Below, piece after piece: positions 1-5,540 of a stretch of DNA of 8,447 nt. This stretch comes from an uncultured Ruminococcus sp. (GTDB lineage Bacteria; Bacillota; Clostridia; Oscillospirales; Ruminococcaceae), in NCBI GenBank assembly GCA_947174625.1, contig CAMWJT010000047.1:1-8447 (forward strand). Direction: 5' to 3'. Both the position numbers and the translations under genes were made by a program. A model generated the notes under the pieces. It searched no databases. It saw nothing but the letters and a program-made list of their open reading frames with translations, and was not told where the DNA came from. Every line of letters starts with the position of its first letter. Position 1 is the stretch's first letter.

Positions 1-5
1 TATTT

Positions 6-1037
6 ATGGCAGATATTGCAATTTTAGTCTCTGGCGGATTCGGACTTGCACTTGCTGTGAGGTGCCGTAACATGGGACATGATGTGACAGTCTGGTCAAA
101 ATTTCCACAGGAAATCCAGGAAATCCGGAAAACCGGTGAACTTGTCGGAAAGCTCCCCGATGTCAGAATCCCGTCTGATATTATCCTGACAGAACAAATT
201 TCCTGCGTGTCCGGAAAAGATGCTGTATTAATTGGCATTCCGACACCGTTTGTACGGAACGTCATGCAAGAAGCAGCTCCCTTCCTGAATTCGAATACAA
301 TTCTTGTGAATACGTCCAAAGGTCTGGAATCCGGGACTTACAAGCGCATGAGTGAAGTGATTCATGAAGAATGTCCGTCCAATCCGATTGTCGTCCTGAC
401 AGGTCCATCCCATGCAGAAGAACTCTCCAGGGGGATTCCCACAACAGTCACTGTTGCAAGCAAGAACGTCAGTGATGCCGAATACATCCAGGATATTTTC
501 ACTTCTGGGACGCTCCGGCTCTATGTCAATGCGGATGTGATCGGCTGTGAGATCGGCGGTGCGATGAAAAATATTATTGCACTTGCCGCCGGCATCAGCG
601 ACGGTTTAGGCTTCGGCGACAATACCAAAGCCGCACTCATGACACGAGGGATTCACGAAATTACAGCACTCGGCTTACAGATCGGCGCAGAAATGGACAC
701 GTTCTCCGGATTAAGCGGTCTGGGGGATCTGATTGTCACATGTACCAGTATGCACAGCCGGAACAGACGGGCAGGCATTCTGATCGGACAGGGAGTCTCT
801 CCCGTAGATGCCGTGAAACAAATCGGCACAGTAGAGGGCTATTACTGCTGTGAGGCAGCTTACGGATTCGCACAAAAACTCGGCGTTTCCATGCCGATTA
901 CAGAAGAATTGTATCACGTTCTGTTTGCACATGGTGACGTACGGGCATCCATGCGCAAATTAATGGGCAGACCGAACCGTCACGAATGTGAACATTATCT
1001 GACGGCAGAACAATTAGAAAAAATTTCAAAAAATTAA
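6..1037 (+). CDS. gpsA: NAD(P)H-dependent glycerol-3-phosphate dehydrogenase
   Basis: Reduces dihydroxyacetone phosphate to sn-glycerol-3-phosphate in the cytoplasm, the backbone for membrane phospholipids. The 343-residue length and motif order match the GpsA family: an N-terminal Rossmann segment (about 4-20), NTSKG with Lys105, GPSHAEE (133-139), the catalytic-type lysine Lys188 in GGAMKN, the GDNTKAALMTRG block (204-215), GLGDLIVTC (238-246) and SRNRR (251-255). The ATG lies only five bases from the window edge, so its ribosome binding site is not visible, but the protein starts exactly where family members do. One oddity: the dinucleotide-binding motif reads V-S-G-G-F-G at residues 8-13, where the family has G-x-G-x-x-G, so the first glycine is Val8 (codon GTC at 27-29, one base from GGC). 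All other conserved blocks are intact. The lipoprotein gene follows after 17 bases and is probably co-transcribed. Identity is very secure; full activity is uncertain because of Val8. Confidence 0.96.
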   Translation: MADIAILVSGGFGLALAVRCRNMGHDVTVWSKFPQEIQEIRKTGELVGKLPDVRIPSDIILTEQISCVSGKDAVLIGIPTPFVRNVMQEAAPFLNSNTILVNTSKGLESGTYKRMSEVIHEECPSNPIVVLTGPSHAEELSRGIPTTVTVASKNVSDAEYIQDIFTSGTLRLYVNADVIGCEIGGAMKNIIALAAGISDGLGFGDNTKAALMTRGIHEITALGLQIGAEMDTFSGLSGLGDLIVTCTSMHSRNRRAGILIGQGVSPVDAVKQIGTVEGYYCCEAAYGFAQKLGVSMPITEELYHVLFAHGDVRASMRKLMGRPNRHECEHYLTAEQLEKISKN

Positions 1038-1054
1038 GGCAGGTGTAAGCACGA

Positions 1055-2242
1055 ATGCACAAAAAACAAACTGTTTTTCTGGCAAGTCTGATCCTTCTGG
1101 CACAGACCGGATTTTGTGCTTGTCAGAAACAGCAAAATTCTCAGGATGCTGAAAATCCCGGCAATCTGGTGCAGAATTCTGCGCAGATTGAGAGCATTAA
1201 TAATAATAATACAGAACAATCCGTCATCCTCCCGGATCTCAGCGCAGAATTTTCCACCTGGCAGGAAGCCTATACTGTCTATATGGATTATCTGATTCAA
1301 AAAAATCCGGATCAGGAAACCGCCAAAAATATTTATCGCTTTGCATTGATCCAACTGGATGACGATCCCGAACAGATCCCGGAACTGTATTTTTTAAGCT
1401 GTTCGGATGCCATCGGCGAAGCTGTCGCAACCTGGCATGACAAACATCTTGTCAGATTAGAATTATCCAATACAAGCGCCGCCGATTATATTGAAACATC
1501 CGGTCTGTTGTATCATCATCCGTCCAAAGCGACCCATTCTCCGGCAACAGTCTATGAATTGAAAAACGGCATGTTTGAAAAAATTGCATCCGGTGCTTAC
1601 TGGTGGGACAGCACCAAAGCCAATGATGATAGAATCGAAATGGACAGCCGGAACCGTCCGGCAAATACCTACGAATGGGCTGGCAAGTCCGTATCAGAAC
1701 AGGAATTCGACCAGAATTTAAATGCTATTTATGATACAGAGCGGAGCATCCGACCGCAGGACTGGTATCCTGTCGACGAAATGCTGTCAATTCTGGAAAC
1801 CGGAAAGCATTTATCTGCAACGCATCGTTATGAATTTATCACAGCAGATGTGTCCTGGACGGAAGCACAGGCATTATGCCGGGAAAACGGCGGTTATCTT
1901 GCCGTTATCACAGCACCAGAAGAACGTCAGATCATTTTAGATCAGCTCCGGGAACAAAATTTAACAGAGAATTTATTCTTCGTGGGCTATCAGGTCAATC
2001 CAGAACGCTGGATTCTGGCGGATCAGAGTGAAGTCCCTGCCGGGAATTTAATTAATTTCTGGGAATATCAAGCGCCGGATTATAATTTTATAGAACCGGA
2101 ATTTGAAATACAAGAATGCGGGATTTTAAAATATTATCCGGAAACGGATCAGATCTATTTATTTGCCGCACCGGATGAATTAATCTCCACACTGCCGGAC
2201 TATGCCGGAAAGATCGGCTATGTCTGCGAATATGATAATTAA
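1055..2242 (+). CDS. Putative lipoprotein with C-terminal C-type-lectin-like domain
   Basis: A 395-residue protein predicted to be anchored on the outer face of the membrane. It begins with a short basic n-region (HKK), a hydrophobic stretch (7-20) and F-C-A-C, so Cys23 is the likely lipidated residue; the lipobox is imperfect, with Phe rather than Leu at -3. A low-complexity linker (24-60, with a four-Asn run) leads to a middle region (about 64-250) holding LDDDPEQIPEL (101-111), which resembles the acidic Asp-rich turns in many clostridial secreted proteins. Residues about 256-393 look like a C-type-lectin-like domain: YEFITADVSWTEAQALC near its start, NGGYLAVITAPEE, ECGIL with Cys355 and the closing YVCEY with Cys391; the WND calcium motif is not evident. 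Cys275-Cys391 would be the expected outer disulfide. The gene starts 17 bases after gpsA with only a weak ribosome site (AGGTG). Ligand and role are unknown; the domain name is inferred by eye. Confidence 0.8.
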   Translation: MHKKQTVFLASLILLAQTGFCACQKQQNSQDAENPGNLVQNSAQIESINNNNTEQSVILPDLSAEFSTWQEAYTVYMDYLIQKNPDQETAKNIYRFALIQLDDDPEQIPELYFLSCSDAIGEAVATWHDKHLVRLELSNTSAADYIETSGLLYHHPSKATHSPATVYELKNGMFEKIASGAYWWDSTKANDDRIEMDSRNRPANTYEWAGKSVSEQEFDQNLNAIYDTERSIRPQDWYPVDEMLSILETGKHLSATHRYEFITADVSWTEAQALCRENGGYLAVITAPEERQIILDQLREQNLTENLFFVGYQVNPERWILADQSEVPAGNLINFWEYQAPDYNFIEPEFEIQECGILKYYPETDQIYLFAAPDELISTLPDYAGKIGYVCEYDN

Positions 2243-2260
2243 ATAATTAATAATAAAAGC

Positions 2261-2291
2261 ACAAGACCGGATCACGCAGAACCGGTCTTGT
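2261..2291 (+). terminator. Hairpin between the lipoprotein gene and mutY
   Basis: A perfect 10-bp inverted repeat, ACAAGACCGG (2261-2270) and CCGGTCTTGT (2282-2291), with an 11-nt loop, lies between the lipoprotein stop and the mutY ribosome site (TGGAGGA, 2299-2305). Reading plus, no U-run follows at once; the T-run 2306-2311 comes 14 bases later, after the Shine-Dalgarno. It may therefore be a weak or partial terminator, or an mRNA-stabilising processing hairpin within an operon. On the minus strand the stem is followed by a T-rich stretch, but no minus-strand gene ends here. Confidence 0.5.
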
Positions 2292-2313
2292 CAGATTATG
2301 GAGGATTTTTTGA

Positions 2314-3705
2314 ATGGATTTACTAGGAAGCATCACAGACTTTCAGCCTTATACAGAGCAGGAATCTGTTGCTAAAAAAAGGCTGATTTCTCTGATCAAA
2401 CAATATCAGCACCAGATACTTGACCGGGACTGTGAAGCCGGGCATATTACTTGTTCCGGGATGATTCTCTCACCGGATCTGCAAAAGACATTAATGGCAT
2501 ATCATCTGATTTATCAGTCCGTCGGATGGATCGGCGGACATGCGGACGGTGATCCGGATCTGCTGAGCGTAGCACTCCGGGAAGCCAGAGAAGAAACATC
2601 CGTGAAAGAAGTCTATCCTATTTCCGGAAAAATTCTATCACTGGATGCTTTGCCTGTTCCGGAACATGAAAAACATGGCAAAATTGTCCCGGCGCATACG
2701 CATTATAATATCACTTACGGATTGATTGCCCCTGAAAATCAGAAAATTGCGGATAAACCGGACGAAAACAAAAATGTACAGTGGATTTCCATTGCGAAAA
2801 TTCCAGAATACTGCACGGAATCTCACATGATACCCATTTATCAGAAAATTATCAGCCGTATGCAGGACATCCAGGCGCAGAAATCAAAAATTCTCCCGGA
2901 AATTGTTACACCGTTATTGTCTTGGTATCAGGAACACAAGCGAGATCTGCCCTGGCGAAAAGACACTGATCCCTATCATGTATGGATCTCAGAAATCATG
3001 CTCCAACAGACCAGAGTCGAAGCCGTGAAAAATTACTACACCAGATTTTTAAATGCTTTGCCGGATGTCCGGTCGCTTGCAGAATGTCCCGAAGAAAAAT
3101 TATTAAAACTCTGGGAGGGTCTGGGCTATTATAACCGTGTCCGGAATATGCAGAAGACGGCAAAAATTCTCATGACAGAACATCAGGGGAAATTTCCGGA
3201 AAATTACGACAAAATCCGGGCGCTCCCCGGAATCGGGGACTATACTGCCGGTGCCGTCTGTTCAATCTGTTTCGGGATGCCCACACCTGCCGTAGATGGA
3301 AACGTACTTCGGGTGATGGCGAGAATCCGGGAGGATTTCCGGAATATCCTGGATCAGAAGCTAAAATCCGGACTGACTGCACAGCTTGCCGGGATTTACA
3401 CACCGGAGAACAGCAATTCTCTCACACAGGCATTAATGGAACTCGGTGCAGTGATTTGCATTCCAAACGGAAAACCAGACTGTAAAAACTGTCCGTTGCA
3501 AGAAATCTGCATGGCAAAAGCAAATTCCAGTACTGCCCTGTTGCCTGTCCGGATGAAAAAATCAAAGCACAAAATCCAGAAAAAAACAGTGTTTATTTTC
3601 ATTGCCGGCAATCCGGAACAAAATCCGGAATCCTGCCGGATTGCGATCCGGAAACGTCCGGAATCCGGATTATTAGCCGGATTATGGGAACTGCCGAATC
3701 TGTAG
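2314..3705 (+). CDS. mutY: NUDIX-MutY fusion (adenine DNA glycosylase), stopped by an in-frame TAG
   Basis: MutY removes adenine mispaired with 8-oxoguanine in base excision repair. The ATG is set by TGGAGGA at 2299-2305. Residues 1 to about 185 form a NUDIX hydrolase domain: the box runs from Gly75 to REAREETSV (89-97), with the metal-binding REXXEE core intact, Pro81 where the consensus has Glu and Ser96 where it has Gly. Residues about 194-420 are the MutY catalytic domain: SEIMLQQTR with catalytic Glu227, helix-hairpin-helix LPGIGDYTAG (304-313), catalytic Asp328 in VDGNV, and the 4Fe-4S ligands Cys382, 390, 393 and 399 (spacing 7-2-5). The C-terminal NUDIX-like domain starts near 423 and reaches GLLAGLWELPNL, where TAG at 3703-3705 ends the frame at 463 residues. 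The same frame then continues to a TAA at 3949-3951 with recognisable MutY sequence, so the expected product is about 545 residues. The stop may be a nonsense mutation, a read-through codon or an error. Confidence 0.9.
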   Translation: MDLLGSITDFQPYTEQESVAKKRLISLIKQYQHQILDRDCEAGHITCSGMILSPDLQKTLMAYHLIYQSVGWIGGHADGDPDLLSVALREAREETSVKEVYPISGKILSLDALPVPEHEKHGKIVPAHTHYNITYGLIAPENQKIADKPDENKNVQWISIAKIPEYCTESHMIPIYQKIISRMQDIQAQKSKILPEIVTPLLSWYQEHKRDLPWRKDTDPYHVWISEIMLQQTRVEAVKNYYTRFLNALPDVRSLAECPEEKLLKLWEGLGYYNRVRNMQKTAKILMTEHQGKFPENYDKIRALPGIGDYTAGAVCSICFGMPTPAVDGNVLRVMARIREDFRNILDQKLKSGLTAQLAGIYTPENSNSLTQALMELGAVICIPNGKPDCKNCPLQEICMAKANSSTALLPVRMKKSKHKIQKKTVFIFIAGNPEQNPESCRIAIRKRPESGLLAGLWELPNL

Positions 3706-3951
3706 AATTTTCTGACTCCAGAAGAAGAGATTGCACAATTCTGTGCATGGGAGAGCAAGCCCAAAGAATTTTTAAAAATCCTGCCGAAAAAACATGTTTT
3801 CACGCATATCACCTGGGATATGCAGGGCATTTACCTGGCATGTGAGCCGGATTTAAATTTAAATCAATTTATCTGGGCAACTCTTCGCGAATTAAATACA
3901 GTGTATTCATTGCCGACAGCGTTCCGGATTTTTCTGGAAGATTTATTTTAA
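3706..3951 (+). pseudogene. mutY: Remainder of the MutY C-terminal domain after the TAG
   Basis: These 81 sense codons are in exact phase with the upstream mutY frame and end in TAA. The translation begins NFLTPEEEIAQF and contains KHVFTHITWDM, the expected start of the 8-oxoG-recognition part of the MutY C-terminal domain; F-T-H (residues 496-498 of the full frame) corresponds to the FSH loop that contacts 8-oxoG in the Geobacillus MutY structure. It ends with YSLPTAFRIFLEDLF, a typical MutY C-terminus. No further stop or frameshift is present. No start codon with a ribosome site is apparent, so it is unlikely to be translated on its own. It is best read as the detached or read-through end of mutY. 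The final TAA abuts the sigF stop on the other strand with no spacer. Confidence 0.88.
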
Positions 3952-4614
3952 TTATTTTAATAATTCTTGTCGGAGATATAATAATAATTTCTTTTCCCGG
4001 CGTGACACCTGTACTTGTGTCATGCCGAGTTTTTCAGCCGTCTTTACCTGTGTCAGATTCTGATAATAGCGTAATTCCAGTAATTTCCGGTCTTTCGGTG
4101 CTAATTGGTTCATTACCTGCTGTAATGCCAGGCTGTCGCTGATTTTTTCGTCCGGCGCTTCTACGGCAATATCCATCTGACTTTCATTTTCATCCGGCGC
4201 TGTCAGGGAAATCACCGGACTGACGGCACATAATGCCATAGAAACATCTTCCACAGATGCTTCTGCCTGTTGTGCCAGGACACTCAACGGCGGTTCAATC
4301 CCTGTCTCCTGCAAAATTTTTTCCCGGATCTGTTGTACTTTCATGGCAAGTTCACGCAACCCCCTTGAGACATGCACAACGCCGTTTTCCCGGAACAGTC
4401 TCTTGATTTCTCCCAGAATGACCGGGACGGCATACGTTGAGAACTGTACACCACGCTCTGTATCAAATGCTCTTGCCGCCTTGACAAGTCCCTCACACCC
4501 GGCAGAATATAAATCCTCATAAGCAATGCCCCGATTCCGGAAACGATTGGCGCATAGGTGAACTAATCCCAGATGATCTTCAGGCGCAGGACGCTGTGGA
4601 TGATGCTTCTGCAT
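3952..4614 (-). CDS. sigF: RNA polymerase sporulation sigma factor sigma-F
   Basis: The first forespore-specific sigma factor, held inactive by SpoIIAB until after asymmetric division. Region 2 (about 13-83) contains ANRFRNRGIAYEDLYSAG and FDTERGVQFSTYAVPVILGEI; region 3 (about 84-135) starts with HVSRGLREL; region 4 (about 165-215) contains LRYYQNLTQVKTAEKLGMTQ and VQVSRREKK, the -35 recognition helix. The call of sigma-F rather than sigma-E or sigma-G rests on its place directly behind spoIIAA-spoIIAB. At 220 residues it is shorter than Bacillus subtilis SigF (255): only about 13 residues precede region 2, so the region-1.2-like N-terminal segment is missing. No alternative ATG, GTG or TTG in frame just upstream restores it. 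The ATG overlaps the spoIIAB stop by one base, with GGAAG just upstream, indicating translational coupling. No terminator is visible downstream, where transcription would run antisense into mutY. Confidence 0.95.
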   Translation of the reverse strand: MQKHHPQRPAPEDHLGLVHLCANRFRNRGIAYEDLYSAGCEGLVKAARAFDTERGVQFSTYAVPVILGEIKRLFRENGVVHVSRGLRELAMKVQQIREKILQETGIEPPLSVLAQQAEASVEDVSMALCAVSPVISLTAPDENESQMDIAVEAPDEKISDSLALQQVMNQLAPKDRKLLELRYYQNLTQVKTAEKLGMTQVQVSRREKKLLLYLRQELLK

Positions 4615-5057
4615 TATTCTTCCACATGAATCTGCCGGAGCTGACGGCGCATAATTAACGTTGTACCATGATCCGGTGTACTCCGGACACGCAGATCATC
4701 CGTAAATTCCTGCATAATCGCAAAGCCCAGTCCTGCCCGTTCCTCCTCCGGCGCAGAAGTATATAACGGCTGCATTGCCTGGGGGATGTCCGGGATGCCG
4801 CAGCCTTTGTCTGCAATTTTTATGTAAAGCATTCTGTCCGGGAGCATTCTCAGACAGACAGATACATTACCGGTCGCATTCCGGTAGCCGTGGACAATGG
4901 CATTGGTAACGGCTTCTGAAATGACGGTTCTCAAATCTGCTAACTCCTGTGCAGTAGGATCAGCCGGGATCAGAAATGCAGACAGTGCCGACCTTGCAAG
5001 TGCTTCATTGGCAGAAACTGCCGGGAATGTGCATTTAAATTCATTGATGACTTTCAT
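4614..5057 (-). CDS. spoIIAB: Anti-sigma-F factor / serine kinase SpoIIAB
   Basis: Binds and inhibits sigma-F, and phosphorylates SpoIIAA. It is a 147-residue GHKL-fold ATPase, the usual family size. The N-box is in ISEAVTNAIVHGY (46-58), with Glu48 as the likely catalytic base and Asn52 as the metal ligand. The ATP-binding G1 box is ADKGCGIPD (82-90) and the G2 box is RAGLGFAIM (107-115). The ATG overlaps the spoIIAA stop as ATGA, and a strong ribosome site, GAGGAGG (5068-5074 on the minus strand), lies within the end of spoIIAA ten bases away. Its own TAA overlaps the sigF ATG by one base. This packing ties the three proteins to a fixed synthesis ratio, which matters for a partner-switching circuit. 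I see no missing motif. Confidence 0.96.
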   Translation of the reverse strand: MKVINEFKCTFPAVSANEALARSALSAFLIPADPTAQELADLRTVISEAVTNAIVHGYRNATGNVSVCLRMLPDRMLYIKIADKGCGIPDIPQAMQPLYTSAPEEERAGLGFAIMQEFTDDLRVRSTPDHGTTLIMRRQLRQIHVEE

Positions 5058-5389
5058 AATTCTGCGACCTCCTCAGGCGAATGAATCTGAATCCGGGCAA
5101 GACGTTCCATACCGGCAAGGCGCAGGACTCTTTCAATATGCGGTTGTGGATTTTTCAGGATGATTTCACATCCCAACGGCTGTAGAATCTTATAACGTCC
5201 CATAATCAGCCCAATCCCGGAACTGTCCATAAATGTAACGTTCTGGAAATCCAAAATCAGTATATGCGGCATGTGCGCATAGAGTGCTGTATCAATTTCC
5301 GCACGGATTCCGGCGGCATGATGATGGTCAATTTCCCCGGTAAGCTTCACAGACAATTGTGATTCCTGTAGGTCATAAGCAATCTGCAT
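5054..5389 (-). CDS. spoIIAA: Anti-anti-sigma factor SpoIIAA
   Basis: A 111-residue STAS-domain protein. Unphosphorylated, it displaces sigma-F from SpoIIAB; in the predivisional cell SpoIIAB phosphorylates and inactivates it. The family signature is clear: LTGEIDHHHA near the N-terminus, then the phosphorylation loop FMDSSGIGLIMGRYK, where Ser56 aligns with phospho-Ser58 of Bacillus subtilis SpoIIAA. The C-terminal helix region includes RVLRLAGMERLARI, as in other members. The ATG is preceded by AAGGAG (5401-5406, minus strand) at a spacing of 11 bases through a poly-T stretch. It is the first gene of the three-gene operon; the mtaB terminator stands about 115 bases upstream, so the operon must start transcription in the short gap between. 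Identity is secure. Confidence 0.96.
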   Translation of the reverse strand: MQIAYDLQESQLSVKLTGEIDHHHAAGIRAEIDTALYAHMPHILILDFQNVTFMDSSGIGLIMGRYKILQPLGCEIILKNPQPHIERVLRLAGMERLARIQIHSPEEVAEL

Positions 5390-5438
5390 TATAAAAAAAG
5401 CTCCTTTCTGAATTTTCTGGATTTTTAAATTATAATTT

Positions 5439-5447
5439 ATTATAGCA
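5439..5447 (-). promoter_or_regulatory. Extended -10 promoter for the spoIIA operon
   Basis: Reading the minus strand, TGCTATAAT (5447 to 5439) is a perfect TATAAT with the extended TGn element. The -35 position, 16-18 bases upstream, holds only T-rich sequence with no good TTGACA match, which suits an extended -10 promoter. Transcription would start near 5432, leaving a leader of about 42 bases. A 14-base AT-only palindrome, TAAATTATAATTTA (5426-5439), overlaps the start region and might be an operator. The spoIIA operon of Bacillus uses sigma-H; I could find no AGGA...GAAT pair with sigma-H spacing here. Confidence 0.55.
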
Positions 5448-5505
5448 TATTCGCCATGTCGGAAAAAGCAGAAAGAAAAGACGTGATTTAAAAAATAAAA
5501 AAAAT

Positions 5506-5533
5506 TTCTCAGAGAATCCAGATTCTCTGAGAA
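5506..5533 (-). terminator. Rho-independent terminator of mtaB
   Basis: A perfect 12-bp stem, TTCTCAGAGAAT (5506-5517) with ATTCTCTGAGAA (5522-5533), closes a four-base loop. Reading the minus strand, it begins eight bases after the mtaB stop and is followed by a T-rich run (the A-rich plus-strand stretch 5489-5504). It is a textbook intrinsic terminator in the mtaB direction and insulates the spoIIA operon from mtaB read-through. Confidence 0.92.
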
Positions 5534-5540
5534 TTTAAAA

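Noticed and set aside
1034..1354. A 106-codon minus-strand open frame covering the start of the lipoprotein gene.
   Set aside because: It lies opposite a well-supported gene with a signal peptide and has no ribosome site or recognisable family.
3703..3705. Genome-wide reassignment of TAG to an amino acid.
   Set aside because: Only one in-frame TAG is seen in nine genes, and no other gene carries an internal TAG in a conserved position. Suppression at this site remains possible, but reassignment is not supported by the window alone.
3703..3720. A frameshift at the end of the mutY frame.
   Set aside because: The conserved C-terminal domain continues in the same phase after TAG, so only a single stop codon intervenes and no base gain or loss is needed.
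3396..3830. A 144-codon open frame on the minus strand across the mutY interruption, a candidate antisense gene.
   Set aside because: It is the reverse of the mutY reading frame, has no convincing ribosome site, and its translation shows no family pattern.
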